In this document: positions 27,675 to 36,196 of the stretch, piece after piece
Position numbering within the stretch: position 1 is the stretch's first letter
Layout of the letters: each line of letters begins with the position of its first letter
Origin: an uncultured Clostridia bacterium
Lineage (GTDB): Bacteria > Bacillota > Clostridia > Oscillospirales > Acutalibacteraceae
Length of the DNA stretch: 64,000 nucleotides
Assembly: GCA_944380775.1 (NCBI GenBank)
Contig: CALWIP010000017.1
Location: 1 to 64,000 of the forward strand
Direction of reading: 5' to 3'
Position numbers and translations under genes: made by a program
The notes under the pieces: generated by a model
What the model saw: only the letters and a program-made list of their open reading frames with translations
Databases searched by the model: none
Told to the model about the DNA's origin: nothing

Positions 27675-28745
27675 TTATTTTACTTCGTAGGTCCAACCCA
27701 TCGGATCCGGAAGGTTGCCCCACTGGATGCCGGTGAGCGTGTCATAGAGCTTCTGGGAGAGCGGGCCGATCTTCCCATCATTGATCTTCATGATGTCGTC
27801 GCCCCATTTGAGTTCGCCAATCGGCGAGATCACGGCGGCGGTGCCGGTGCCAAACGCTTCTTCCAGGCGGCCTTCCTTCGAAGCGTCGGCTACTTCCTGA
27901 ATGGAAATGCGGCGCTCGGAGACGTTCATGCCCCAGCTGCGCATCAGTTCAATGGCGGACATCCGCGTGATGCCGGAGAGGATGGAGCCCTGCAATTCCG
28001 GCGTAACGACTTCGTCGCCGATCTTGAAGAAAACATTCATGGTGCCGACTTCTTCAATGTATTTACGCTCCACGCCGTCGAGCCAGAGCACCTGCGTGTA
28101 GTGCTGCTTTTCCGCCTCGTCCTGCGCCTTGAGCGACGCGGCATAGTTGCCGGCGGTCTTAGTGAAGCCCATGCCGCCGCGCACGGCGCGGACATAATTC
28201 TTTTCGACGTAAATCCTCACCGGGTCAAGGCCTTCCGGGTAATACGCGCCGGACGGCGAGCAGATGACGACAAACAGCAGGTGATGCGCCGGATGCACGC
28301 CGACATGCGGGTCGATGCCGATGATAAACGGGCGGATGTACAGGGACGCGCCTTCCGCATGCGGCACCCAGTCGCGGTCCACATCCACCAATTTGGCAAT
28401 GGCTTCTTTCGCAAATTCCTCATCGATCAGCGGAATGCAGAGGCGGTCGTTGGAGACGTTGAGGCGCGCCATATTCTTTTCCGGCCGGAACAAAAGGATC
28501 CGGTTGTCCTTTGTGCGGTAAGCCTTCATTCCTTCAAACACCGACTGCCCGTAGTGCAGGCACATGGCGGAAGGTTCCAGCTCAATCGGCCCGTAGGGGA
28601 CGATGCGCGGATCGTGCCAACCCTGGCCTTCGTCGTAATTCATCAGGAACATGTGATCGCTGAAGATGTTGCCAAACCCCAATTTGCTTTCATCCACCGG
28701 CTTCGGCCTGGGATGCTGGGTCCGTTCGATTCTGATCTCCTGCAT
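27675..28745 (-). CDS. ilvE: branched-chain amino-acid aminotransferase
   Basis: This PLP enzyme (fold type IV, class II BCAT) transfers amino groups between 2-oxoglutarate and branched-chain keto acids. The 356-residue protein has PSAMCLHYGQSVFEGMKAYR, the PLP Lys region of the VEKNYVRAVRGGMGFTK type and the EVGTMNVFF motif. The start at 28745 follows AGAAGGA. The longer upstream frame (to 29018) crosses the repeat-rich promoter region and was rejected. No other ilv genes are near, and no T-box faces this gene. Confidence 0.95.
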   Translation of the reverse strand: MQEIRIERTQHPRPKPVDESKLGFGNIFSDHMFLMNYDEGQGWHDPRIVPYGPIELEPSAMCLHYGQSVFEGMKAYRTKDNRILLFRPEKNMARLNVSNDRLCIPLIDEEFAKEAIAKLVDVDRDWVPHAEGASLYIRPFIIGIDPHVGVHPAHHLLFVVICSPSGAYYPEGLDPVRIYVEKNYVRAVRGGMGFTKTAGNYAASLKAQDEAEKQHYTQVLWLDGVERKYIEEVGTMNVFFKIGDEVVTPELQGSILSGITRMSAIELMRSWGMNVSERRISIQEVADASKEGRLEEAFGTGTAAVISPIGELKWGDDIMKINDGKIGPLSQKLYDTLTGIQWGNLPDPMGWTYEVK

Positions 28746-28862
28746 GATAAAAATCCTTCTTTCTCGCGATAAATCAAGCATGGCAGGCAAAGCCATGTCA
28801 TACGCTTTTTCTGCGGCGCGTTTTTCACGCAGCCTGGGTTTTCCGCCCGCGCTGCGGCCTTC

Positions 28863-28966
28863 CTGCAGGTATGATCCCACGCCTGCGGCGGGCGCATCGC
28901 GCGTTGTAACCTTTCTGCGGGTATTATACCACACCTGCGGTGCGCACGTCGCGCGCTGCGGCCTCC
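28863..28966. repeat. two degenerate 52-bp tandem repeats upstream of ilvE
   Basis: Unit 1 starts at 28863 (CTGCAGGTATGATCCCACG) and unit 2 at 28915 (CTGCGGGTATTATACCACA), with about 80 percent identity by eye over about 50 bp. A partial third unit with GGTATTATACCA lies at about 29024. CCGCCCGCGCTGCGGCC occurs both before unit 1 (near 28849) and near 29000. Each full unit carries a palindromic TATAAT-like core. Confidence 0.6.
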
Positions 28967-29027
28967 GGCCGCCCGGCCGGGAGGTACCGCAGGGGTTCGC
29001 CGCCCGCGCTGCGGCCATCTTGGTGGT

Positions 29028-29056
29028 ATTATACCATCTTTATTGTATCATGGCAA
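29028..29056 (-). promoter_or_regulatory. likely ilvE promoter
   Basis: TTGCCA (29051-29056) and TATAAT (29028-29033) on the minus strand are separated by 17 bases. A second TATAAT within the repeat (near 28923) lacks a good -35 box. The resulting leader of about 280 nucleotides contains the tandem repeats. Confidence 0.7.
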
Positions 29057-29096
29057 GGGTGGGCGCAAGATTTTGACGGAAATCCTGCAAATCTCC

Positions 29097-29984
29097 TTAT
29101 GTGTTGCGCCCGGCAAGATAGCGCGCCAATTCCATCAGCGGACGCGCCGCATCGCCGTAGGGTTCCAGCGCGCGCACCGCCCTCTCTGTGAGCCGCAAGA
29201 CCTCCTCCCGCGCTTTGTCCTGGCCGAGGAGCGTTACATAGGTGCATTTTTCCTGTTCGGCGTCGCTATGCAGCGGTTTGCCAACCGCTTCCTCTGTCCC
29301 GATGGCGTCGAGAAGATCATCTTCAATTTGAAACGCCAGGCCGAGCGCCGCGGCATATTCCTTCGCAGTCTCCCGCAGTTCCGGCGAAGCGCCGCCCACG
29401 GCGCAGCCCATCGCGGCGGCGGCTTGGATCAGCGCGCCGGTCTTCCAGGCGTCCATCTGTTCTAGCTCCGAAAGCGGCAGCGGCCTTCCTTCGGCGCGGA
29501 TATCTACGGCTTGGCCTGCCACCATGCCCGCCGGTCCGCAGGCTTCGGCAAGCAAGAGGGCCGCTTCCGCCGCGCGCGCTGTCCCGGCTGCCTGGACTGC
29601 CTCTGGGGAAAGCATCACGCGGAACGCCTCCGTGAGCAGGCCGTCCCCCGCGAGCAAGGCCATTGCTTCGCCAAACACCTTGTGGTTGGACGCCCGCCCC
29701 CGGCGGGTGGCAGCGTCGTCCATGCAGGGCAAGTCGTCGTGGATCAGCGAATAGGTATGCACCATCTCAATTGCGCACGCGAAGGGGAGCGCCTGCTCCG
29801 CCGTACCGCCGCTCAACCGGCAGAATTCCAATAATAAAGCGGGCCGCAGCCGCTTCCCACCGTCCAAAAGGCTGTAACGCATCGCGCGGTACAGCTCCGC
29901 CTGCCGGGCGCCCGGCTCGTGCAGGCAGCGCCCCAGCGCTTCTTCAATCAGGGCGGCGTCCGCCGCCAACGGGAATTTGCTCAT
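29097..29984 (-). CDS. ispA: farnesyl/geranyl diphosphate synthase
   Basis: This trans-isoprenyl diphosphate synthase condenses IPP with DMAPP and GPP to give FPP for undecaprenol, quinone or sterol-like lipids. The 295-residue protein has the first Asp-rich motif DDLPCMDD and the second DD-motif QIEDDLLD, plus GGKRLRP. It overlaps xseB by 4 bp (ATGA), as in the usual xseA-xseB-ispA operon, where dxs often follows. No dxs is present here. Confidence 0.93.
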   Translation of the reverse strand: MSKFPLAADAALIEEALGRCLHEPGARQAELYRAMRYSLLDGGKRLRPALLLEFCRLSGGTAEQALPFACAIEMVHTYSLIHDDLPCMDDAATRRGRASNHKVFGEAMALLAGDGLLTEAFRVMLSPEAVQAAGTARAAEAALLLAEACGPAGMVAGQAVDIRAEGRPLPLSELEQMDAWKTGALIQAAAAMGCAVGGASPELRETAKEYAAALGLAFQIEDDLLDAIGTEEAVGKPLHSDAEQEKCTYVTLLGQDKAREEVLRLTERAVRALEPYGDAARPLMELARYLAGRNT

Positions 29985-30223
29985 GCTTCGTCATCCTCCG
30001 ATTCCGGATGTTTTTCACCTTTTTTCGGTTCTAAATCCGTGATGGCGCGAATGCGCTGTTCCGCGTTTTGCAGTTTTGCGTAGCAGAACGCCGCCAGCGC
30101 GGACCCTTCCTCGTAGAGCTTCAGGGAGGTTTCGAGCGGCTCTTCCCCGCTCTCCAACCGTGCGACGGTTTCTGCCAGCTGGTCCATCGCCTGCTCAAAC
30201 GTGGTCGTTTTATTGATCCTCAT
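29981..30223 (-). CDS. xseB: exodeoxyribonuclease VII small subunit
   Basis: The 80-residue protein has the XseB pattern FEQAMDQLAETVARLESGEEPLE and SLKLYEEGSALAAFC. Several copies bind one XseA to form the single-strand exonuclease VII. The start at 30223 follows AGGAGGAAGACCG and overlaps the xseA stop in an ATGA. Confidence 0.93.
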   Translation of the reverse strand: MRINKTTTFEQAMDQLAETVARLESGEEPLETSLKLYEEGSALAAFCYAKLQNAEQRIRAITDLEPKKGEKHPESEDDEA

Positions 30224-31440
30224 CGGTCTTCCTCCTGCCATATCTCCATAACTTCACAGTCCAACGTGCCGTCTCGCAGGCGCACCGTCAGCCTTTCCCC
30301 CGGATGCACGCCGCGCACCGATGTCAACGGGCGCCCCGCCGGGCCGGAAACCGACGCATAGCCGCGTGCCAATACCCGCAGCGGGCTGAGCGTTTCTAGC
30401 CGTGCCGCGCGCTCCCGCAGGAGCGCCGAGCAGCCGTCCCTGCGCTTTTCCATCGCCTGCCGCAACCGGTCGGAAAGCGCGTCCGCCTGCATCCGCCGCA
30501 GCGAGGCGAGTTCCATCGGCCTGGCAAACGCCGGGCTGCGCCGCAGCGATTCCAGGCGGGCGCCCGCCTCGCGGACCGCTTGGACGGCAGCTTGCCGCAA
30601 CCTCTCCTGCGCGCCGCATAACGCGGCTTCCCATTCTGCGGCGTCGGGAACCGCCAATTCCGCCGCAGCGGAGGGCGTCGCCGCCCGCACGTCGGCGGCA
30701 AAATCGCAGATGGTAAAATCGGTCTCATGCCCGACGGCAGAGATTACCGGGATGCGCGACGCAGCGACCGCACGGGCCACAATCTCCTCATTGAACGCCC
30801 AAAGATCCTCCAGGGAGCCGCCGCCCCGCCCGACGATGAGCACGTCGACGCCGGGAATGGACTGAAAGCGGCGAACCGCCTCCGCAATCTGCCTGGCAGC
30901 GCCCTCGCCCTGCACCTGCACCGGGCAGAAGACCACCTCCGCCAGCGGGAAACGCCGCGCCAAAATGCGGCAGACGTCGTGCACCGCCGCGCCCGTTGGC
31001 GAGGTCGCCAGGCCGATGCGCCGCGGAAAGCGCGGCAGCGGGCGCTTACGCGACGCGTCGAAAAGGCCCTCGGCGGCCAAGCGGGATTTTAATTGTTCAT
31101 ATGCGAGGTTCAGCGCGCCGAGGCCGTCCGGCTGCATATCCTCGGCGTAAAATTGATATTGCCCGCCCGCCTCATACAGCGAGACGCGCCCGCGGACAAT
31201 CACCTTCATGCCGTCGGCCGGGCGGAAGCGCAGCCGGCGCGCATAGCTGGAAAACATAACGGCTTTGACGGCACTTTTCGCATCTTTGAGCGAAAAATAA
31301 AGGTGTCCGGAGCGGTAATGGTCGGTAAAATTCGAAATTTCCCCGCCGAGGAAAACAGACGCCAGACGAGCGTCCCCTTCCAGCAGGGAACGCACATAAG
31401 CATTGAGCTGTGTGACGGTTAAAATGACGGGATCGTTCAT
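30220..31440 (-). CDS. xseA: exodeoxyribonuclease VII large subunit
   Basis: XseA degrades single-stranded DNA in both directions during repair. The 406-residue protein has an N-terminal OB fold (VRSLLEGDARLASVFLGGEISNF), the catalytic domain with GLATSPTGAAVHD and DVLIVGRGGGSLEDLWAFNEE, and a coiled-coil region. Its ATG overlaps the stop of the TsaD-like gene in an ATGA, and its stop overlaps xseB likewise. Confidence 0.95.
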   Translation of the reverse strand: MNDPVILTVTQLNAYVRSLLEGDARLASVFLGGEISNFTDHYRSGHLYFSLKDAKSAVKAVMFSSYARRLRFRPADGMKVIVRGRVSLYEAGGQYQFYAEDMQPDGLGALNLAYEQLKSRLAAEGLFDASRKRPLPRFPRRIGLATSPTGAAVHDVCRILARRFPLAEVVFCPVQVQGEGAARQIAEAVRRFQSIPGVDVLIVGRGGGSLEDLWAFNEEIVARAVAASRIPVISAVGHETDFTICDFAADVRAATPSAAAELAVPDAAEWEAALCGAQERLRQAAVQAVREAGARLESLRRSPAFARPMELASLRRMQADALSDRLRQAMEKRRDGCSALLRERAARLETLSPLRVLARGYASVSGPAGRPLTSVRGVHPGERLTVRLRDGTLDCEVMEIWQEEDR

Positions 31441-32369
31441 AGGACCCCCTCCGCGCGGGCAGCCAGTACCGCTACGCCCGCGGCATTGTCAGACGAAAAA
31501 GCTGGTTCGGCAAAGCAGGCGCCATAGCGGTTTTCCAGCACCCTGCGCAACAGCGAATTGGACATCACGCCGCCCGCAAATAAAACGGGAAGGTCTCCCT
31601 GGTCCCGCAGCAGAGCCGCGCACATGGCGTCCAGCGCAGCGAGTAGGGCGTCCAAGCAGTAGCGCGCAACGTCTTCCCGAGGGGCGCCGTCTTGCAAAAG
31701 GCGGCGGCATTGGTTTTCAATCCCGGAGAGCGAACAGTCGCAGCCGCGCATGGACGGCTTGACCCGGAATGTCTTCCCGCTTTCCAGCGCCAGGCGTTCG
31801 AGCGCCGGCCCTGCCGGAAACGGCAGGCCCAGCATACGGCCCACGCGGTCGACGGCTTGACCGCCTTTGAGGTCGAGCGAGCGGGCGGCCAGTTCCGTTT
31901 GCAGCGCGCCGTCTGCGCCGGGCGAAACGAGCACGGCTTCCGTTGTGCCGCCGGAAACGTGGAACGCGAGGAACCGGCGCTCCAGCAGGTCCAACCGGCC
32001 GGCGGAAAACAGCGCGGCCGCAAGATGGCCCGCCTGGTGGGAGAAAGGATGCAGCGGCGCGCCGTATGCGGCGGCGAGGAGCCGCGCGGCGGTCTCCCCG
32101 GCGGAAAAACATGGCATGTAAGAGCCTTCTTGGTCGCGCGGGCGCACCGAAACGCCGACGGCGTTCACGCCGCCGGCCCCTTCCAACAGCGGGCAGAGCA
32201 CCTCAGGGAGCTGATGCACATGATGAAACAGCGCGTCGCTCTGGCGCAGGCCGATCTCCCCTTCCTTGACGGGGAGCAATTTTTTCTGCTGCCGCACCGT
32301 TCCGCCGCAGTACATTGCAGCGGAGGTGGTGTAATTGCTGGTGGCGATACCAAGGAACTGATGCGTCAT
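31437..32369 (-). CDS. TsaD/Kae1-family paralogue (M22 peptidase-like)
   Basis: The 310-residue protein has the ASKHA fold of TsaD. It opens FLGIATSNYTTSAA and retains metal ligands matching TsaD His111 and His115 (SHQAGH) and the late Asp (FSSDNAAGV). It also has GGTTEAVLV, a phosphate-loop-like segment. It is shorter and divergent from a true TsaD, and the region between residues 70 and 90 lacks the usual family sequence, so it is probably not the essential t6A synthase. It sits inside the nusB-xseA-xseB-ispA operon with ATGA coupling to xseA. Its function is unknown. Confidence 0.75.
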   Translation of the reverse strand: MTHQFLGIATSNYTTSAAMYCGGTVRQQKKLLPVKEGEIGLRQSDALFHHVHQLPEVLCPLLEGAGGVNAVGVSVRPRDQEGSYMPCFSAGETAARLLAAAYGAPLHPFSHQAGHLAAALFSAGRLDLLERRFLAFHVSGGTTEAVLVSPGADGALQTELAARSLDLKGGQAVDRVGRMLGLPFPAGPALERLALESGKTFRVKPSMRGCDCSLSGIENQCRRLLQDGAPREDVARYCLDALLAALDAMCAALLRDQGDLPVLFAGGVMSNSLLRRVLENRYGACFAEPAFSSDNAAGVAVLAARAEGVL

Positions 32370-32790
32370 GATCCTGCCCCGCAGCGCCGGTTCCCTGCGC
32401 CTGCTCCTTGGCAACTGCGCCGAGCACCCCGTTAACAAACGCCGGGTCCTCCGCCGCGCCGTATTTTTTAGCCAGCTCCACCGCTTCGTTGATCGAAACG
32501 CCCACAGGAATCTCCGGGCAGAAGAGCATCTCATACAGCGCAAGGCGCAAAAGCGCCAGCGCCACCTTGGAGAGGCGCTCCTTCCGCCAGCCGCGCGTGT
32601 GGCTCTCGATCTGGCGGTCGAGCACTTCCTCGTGAGATTCCGCGCCCAGAGCCGCCTGCTCCGCAAAATCAGAAAGCATCAGGTCGCGCGCCATCCCGGC
32701 GTTGTCGATGATGCGGTCGATAGGATCACGGTTGATCCCGTGTTCAAATAATAAAATAAACGCCTGTTCCCGTTCTTCTCTTCGGTTCAT
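32203..32790 (-). CDS. nusB: transcription antitermination factor NusB with an apparent out-of-frame C-terminal extension
   Basis: NusB binds boxA RNA with NusE in rRNA antitermination. Residues 1 to about 137 show a complete NusB: MNRREEREQAFILLFEH at the start (after GGGGGAGGAAATCT) and EIPVGVSINEAVELAKKYG and FVNGVLGAV near the end. The frame then continues for about 55 residues of low-complexity sequence overlapping the next gene by 167 bp, where bacterial NusB would normally stop. Frame +2 at that point has a TGA that would form an ATGA with the TsaD-like ATG at 32369. A frameshift near the 3' end is therefore likely. Confidence 0.88.
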   Translation of the reverse strand: MNRREEREQAFILLFEHGINRDPIDRIIDNAGMARDLMLSDFAEQAALGAESHEEVLDRQIESHTRGWRKERLSKVALALLRLALYEMLFCPEIPVGVSINEAVELAKKYGAAEDPAFVNGVLGAVAKEQAQGTGAAGQDHDASVPWYRHQQLHHLRCNVLRRNGAAAEKIAPRQGRGDRPAPERRAVSSCASAP

Positions 32791-32876
32791 AGATTTCCTC
32801 CCCCAGCAGGCAGGGCCCGCCCTCTTGACCGGATGTGCGGCGTTCTCCGTGCCGCCGCGCAATCATGGTTTTCCTT

Positions 32877-32904
32877 ATTGTAACACAAATCCACGGATGT
32901 GCAA
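32877..32904 (-). promoter_or_regulatory. promoter of the nusB operon
   Basis: TTGCAC (32899-32904) and TACAAT (32877-32882) on the minus strand are separated by 16 bases, just after the hairpin that follows spoIIIAH. Confidence 0.6.
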
Positions 32905-32943
32905 AGGCCTGCGCCTGCTTTTTCCAAAGCACGCACAGGCCTT
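32904..32943. terminator. hairpin after spoIIIAH
   Basis: AAGGCCTG (32904-32911) pairs with CAGGCCTT (32936-32943). The plus strand continues with five T residues, but the leftward strand continues only TTTGCAC, so it is a weak terminator for spoIIIAH. Confidence 0.55.
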
Positions 32944-32980
32944 TTTGTTCTGAAGAAATCCAGGGGAAAGGCGCGCGGTT

Positions 32981-33568
32981 CTATTTTGCTTCTACAATCT
33001 TGATCTTATCATATGCGACGCCCGATTGTCCGCCGATAATATCTTTGATTGCAATCGCCTCGTTCGGCAAAAGGCCGTCGGTCTGGACGACGACGCTGCA
33101 TTCCCCATTTTCCAGGAAGACCACGCAGTCGGAAAATCCTTTCGCCTTGATGAGATTTTCAATATTGCTCTCCTGCACGACGTTTTCCGCCAGCGCTGCG
33201 GCTTTTTCCAGCGCTTCCTTTCGGGCTTCCTCGTCGCTTTCTACGCTCTCCAGCACCTCTTCCAGCAGTTCCACCGCGCTGTCGCGCGCCTTCTGCCGGG
33301 AAAGCCGCGCCTCTGTGAAATAAGCGCTGACCTCCGCGTTAGCCGCTACGGCCGCCTGCTCCGGTTCCGCCGCAGCGGACGTTTCCGCGCCCTCCTCCGG
33401 CTGTGTCAGCGAACCGCTCACCAGCTGCGCGGTCCCCAGTTCTTTTTCCGAGCTGAGCGTATCTGTCACCAGCAAGCGGTCGTCGGAAAATTGCCAGTTC
33501 AAATACACCGCCGCGCCGAGCGCAACGACCAAGGTTGCCAGAACGAGCTGCCTTTTCCCTAAATTCAT
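32981..33568 (-). CDS. spoIIIAH: stage III sporulation protein AH
   Basis: SpoIIIAH is the mother-cell membrane partner of forespore SpoIIQ and forms part of the feeding-tube channel. The 195-residue protein has one N-terminal membrane segment (LVLATLVVALGAAVYLNW), an acidic Ala/Glu-rich linker and a C-terminal YscJ/FliF-like ring-building domain. The start follows GGGAGG at nine bases. It is the last gene of the operon. Confidence 0.92.
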   Translation of the reverse strand: MNLGKRQLVLATLVVALGAAVYLNWQFSDDRLLVTDTLSSEKELGTAQLVSGSLTQPEEGAETSAAAEPEQAAVAANAEVSAYFTEARLSRQKARDSAVELLEEVLESVESDEEARKEALEKAAALAENVVQESNIENLIKAKGFSDCVVFLENGECSVVVQTDGLLPNEAIAIKDIIGGQSGVAYDKIKIVEAK

Positions 33569-33584
33569 AGAGCGAATCCTCCCG

Positions 33585-34202
33585 TCATCTTCCGGAGCCG
33601 GTTCCCGCAACCCCGGATTCGTTTTTTGGAATGACGCACACCCGTGCGGAAGAGATCTGTAGCGCCGTCGTGACGGCATCCACAATATGTTGTTCCAGTT
33701 CGGGCTTCCCCGCGCTGCGGCAGAGCACCACGACGCCCTGCACAACCGGCTGCCGTTCTGTAACTGCCAGCGCGCGCTGTGCGCCGTCGGCGTCGCGCAC
33801 CAAAAGGTACGACGTCTCCAGGCTGTTGTTTTCCTGGTTGCGCCCCGCCCCCGCGGGATCCTCCGTTTTTTCGCTGCTGGAGCGTTGTTCCGTCGCGTAA
33901 ATGTATTGTGTCCCCTGCTCCAGGGTGACAAGCACCTGGGCGTCCGTTTCCCCGGTGATGCCGTTCACCAAGGAGGAAAGGCGTTGTTCCAGCCGCTCTG
34001 CGTATTCCGGCGCGGTGAGCGCTGCCTGCGCTGGGTTCGCCTCCTCCTTTGCGTTGTCCCCTTCGGAAAAAAGGCCGGACAGGAACAGCAGCGCGATCCC
34101 CGCCGCGCCGAGGGCGAGCAGCGCCCGGCGCGCCTTCCCGTTTTCCGCTAAACGGCCGAGCAGGCCGCCCAAGAGGCCGCGCTCAGGGCCCTCCTCCGCC
34201 AT
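33585..34202 (-). CDS. spoIIIAG: stage III sporulation protein AG
   Basis: The 205-residue protein has a cytoplasmic N-terminus, one membrane segment (ALLALGAAGIALLFLSGLF) and an extracytoplasmic ring-building domain (DAQVLVTLEQGTQYIYA, VQGVVVLCRSAGKPELE). SpoIIIAG forms a large ring in the outer forespore membrane. Its start lies inside the end of spoIIIAF, overlapping by 20 bp, with GGAG upstream. Confidence 0.9.
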   Translation of the reverse strand: MAEEGPERGLLGGLLGRLAENGKARRALLALGAAGIALLFLSGLFSEGDNAKEEANPAQAALTAPEYAERLEQRLSSLVNGITGETDAQVLVTLEQGTQYIYATEQRSSSEKTEDPAGAGRNQENNSLETSYLLVRDADGAQRALAVTERQPVVQGVVVLCRSAGKPELEQHIVDAVTTALQISSARVCVIPKNESGVAGTGSGR

Positions 34203-34659
34203 AGGGCTCCACCTCCGTTTCCAATCCGAGCGTTTTTTCAAGTTCCGCCTCAATTTCCGCCCCCCGCGCCATCTCCTCCGAAGGTAGATACACGGTGATC
34301 TGATTTATTTCTATGCCTCCATCCTCCGCAATATCCATCTCCACCGCCACATTTTTCACCCGGATCCCGGAGGCGTACAGCGCTTCCGCGATAGAAGCGG
34401 TGAGGTTTTGCTCCACCGCCTCGCGAACCTGGCGTTCCACCGTGGCGGGAAGGCGGCTCTCCGTCCAAATGCTTTGTGAAGAAAAATCCCAGGCAGGAAG
34501 GCCTTCGCGCAGCGGGGAGACCATTGCGTACAGCAGGAAAATACCAAGGACAAAGCGCAAAACGGGCTGCATTTGCTTGCCCGGCGTCAAATATTCCACC
34601 AAAGCCGCCGCCAAAACGGCCAGACAGATTGTTGCCGCCCATTGTTCAACCGTGTTCAT
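34183..34659 (-). CDS. spoIIIAF: stage III sporulation protein AF
   Basis: The 158-residue protein has two N-terminal membrane segments (ATICLAVLAAALVEYL, LRFVLGIFLLYAMVSPL) and a soluble tail with VAVEMDIAEDGGIEINQITVYL. It is shorter than Bacillus SpoIIIAF (about 206 residues) but matches in plan. The start forms an ATGA with the spoIIIAE stop. Confidence 0.88.
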   Translation of the reverse strand: MNTVEQWAATICLAVLAAALVEYLTPGKQMQPVLRFVLGIFLLYAMVSPLREGLPAWDFSSQSIWTESRLPATVERQVREAVEQNLTASIAEALYASGIRVKNVAVEMDIAEDGGIEINQITVYLPSEEMARGAEIEAELEKTLGLETEVEPYGGGGP

Positions 34660-35804
34660 GACGCACCGCCCCCTCCCAGCGCCAGCAGCATTACCAGGGA
34701 GATCAGCAAGGCGGCCATACTGCTGAGCAGAACGGCCAGCGTCAAACCGGCGGCTTTCCCCACGGCGCGCAGCAGGCCGGAAACCGCCGGAACGCCCAGC
34801 ACGTCCCCAACGGCAGCGCAAAAGGAAAGGCTAAGCATCCACAGCAGGCAACCTGCTACAGCCGGTAGGAAGACGAACAGGCCCGCGAGCAAGCCAAAGG
34901 CCCCCACGCCGGAACGCAGCAGCTTGACGCTGCTCTGCACCGCGCCGACGGCGTCTCCCAAGGCGCTGCCCACCACCGGCACCACGCTTCCGACCACGAA
35001 TTTGACGGTCTTCGCTCCCGCGCCGTCTGCGGCGGAGGAAAGTGCGGTCTGCATGGCGAGCACGCCGGTGAACACCGTCATCCCGAGGCTGAGCAGCCAT
35101 TTTGCAGCCTTAGCCATCCAATCGCAGAGTCCGGTGAGTTCAAGCCCCGGCGAAACGGCGGAGACCAGCGAAAAGGCGAGGAAGATGCGCAGCAGCGGGA
35201 TCAGCGCGCCAGACGCCAGCACGGACACCGCGTTCCCCGCCGCGACCATCCAAAGGTTATATGCCCCCGCCGAAGCGATTTGTCCGCCCGCTGCCAGAAT
35301 GCCTGCCAAAACAGGGGTGCACGCGAGCAAAAAACGGGACGCGGCCTGAATAACGGACGCCGCGAAGTCGATGCACGAGAGGACCGGAGGGACGACGGAG
35401 CCGCACACTGCCAGGGTCCCGGCAAGACCTGCCATCCGACCGAGCGGCCGTTCTCCAAATGAGAGCCGCAGGCCGCCGAGCAGCGCGCAGAGCAGCAAGG
35501 CGGAAATGACCGCAGCAGCAGCTTTCAAAGGGCCGTCTGCCTGGTCCCCTGCGGCAGAAGCCAGCGCCTCCCAAACACGCTGCGCTGAAACGTTTTGAAT
35601 GCTTTCCCAATCCAGAGGGGAAATGCCCAATTCTTCCAAAAGCGCCTGCGTTTCCGGCGGCAGTTCGCCGGCCAGTTCCCCCGCCCCGCTCTCCTCTGCC
35701 TGTTCCCGGTACAGATCCTCCTGCGCCGTGCTGGCGGACGCGGAAGGCGCAAACCAAAACGCGAGCAACGCCAGCACCAGGACGCAGAATACCTTCTTTT
35801 TCAT
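34656..35804 (-). CDS. spoIIIAE: stage III sporulation protein AE
   Basis: The 382-residue protein has a cleavable signal peptide (MKKKVFCVLVLALLAFWF...ASA), then about seven hydrophobic helices with the conserved patterns WLLSLGMTVFTGVLAMQT and PVVGSALGDAVGAVQSS. It is the largest membrane subunit of the SpoIIIA complex. The start follows AGGAGGATCAAC and overlaps the spoIIIAD stop. Confidence 0.92.
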   Translation of the reverse strand: MKKKVFCVLVLALLAFWFAPSASASTAQEDLYREQAEESGAGELAGELPPETQALLEELGISPLDWESIQNVSAQRVWEALASAAGDQADGPLKAAAAVISALLLCALLGGLRLSFGERPLGRMAGLAGTLAVCGSVVPPVLSCIDFAASVIQAASRFLLACTPVLAGILAAGGQIASAGAYNLWMVAAGNAVSVLASGALIPLLRIFLAFSLVSAVSPGLELTGLCDWMAKAAKWLLSLGMTVFTGVLAMQTALSSAADGAGAKTVKFVVGSVVPVVGSALGDAVGAVQSSVKLLRSGVGAFGLLAGLFVFLPAVAGCLLWMLSLSFCAAVGDVLGVPAVSGLLRAVGKAAGLTLAVLLSSMAALLISLVMLLALGGGGAS

Positions 35805-36196
35805 GTTGATCCTCCTATCAACCGGAGGGCTGTTTCCGCAACCGATTCCAACAACGGCAGCGCCAGGACGGCAACTGCGGCTTTCCCTGCCAGCTCCACC
35901 TTGGAAGCCATCGCCCCCTCCCCGGCGTCGCGGCAGGCGTCGGCGGAAAACTGCGCTAAAAAGCAGATCCCCAGCGATTTCAACAGCGTTCCGCCCGCCT
36001 GGCTGTCCAGGCCGGAAGCAGAGAGCAGCGCCTGGATGCGTACCGCAACCGGGGAAATGGCCCGCAGGATTTGCAAAAGGAGGAAGATCCCTGCAGCCAG
36101 CGTGACGGCCATGGCGTATTCCTGATGATATCTCCGGAGCATCGCGGCGACCGCCGCCACCAGCACCGCCGCCCCGGCAACTGCCACCGCATCCAT
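35801..36196 (-). CDS. spoIIIAD: stage III sporulation protein AD
   Basis: The 131-residue membrane protein has four hydrophobic stretches and conserved KSLGICFLAQFSADACRDAGEGAMASK. ATG at 36196 shares a base with the spoIIIAC stop (TGATG). A GTG one codon upstream is also possible. It is an integral membrane subunit related to spoIIIAC. Confidence 0.92.
   Translation of the reverse strand: MDAVAVAGAAVLVAAVAAMLRRYHQEYAMAVTLAAGIFLLLQILRAISPVAVRIQALLSASGLDSQAGGTLLKSLGICFLAQFSADACRDAGEGAMASKVELAGKAAVAVLALPLLESVAETALRLIGGST

Noticed and set aside
28975..28996. T-box-like GGTACCGC on the plus strand upstream of ilvE
   Set aside because: It faces away from ilvE, has no terminator/antiterminator pair and no rightward gene follows. 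It is a coincidental match inside repeat-rich DNA.
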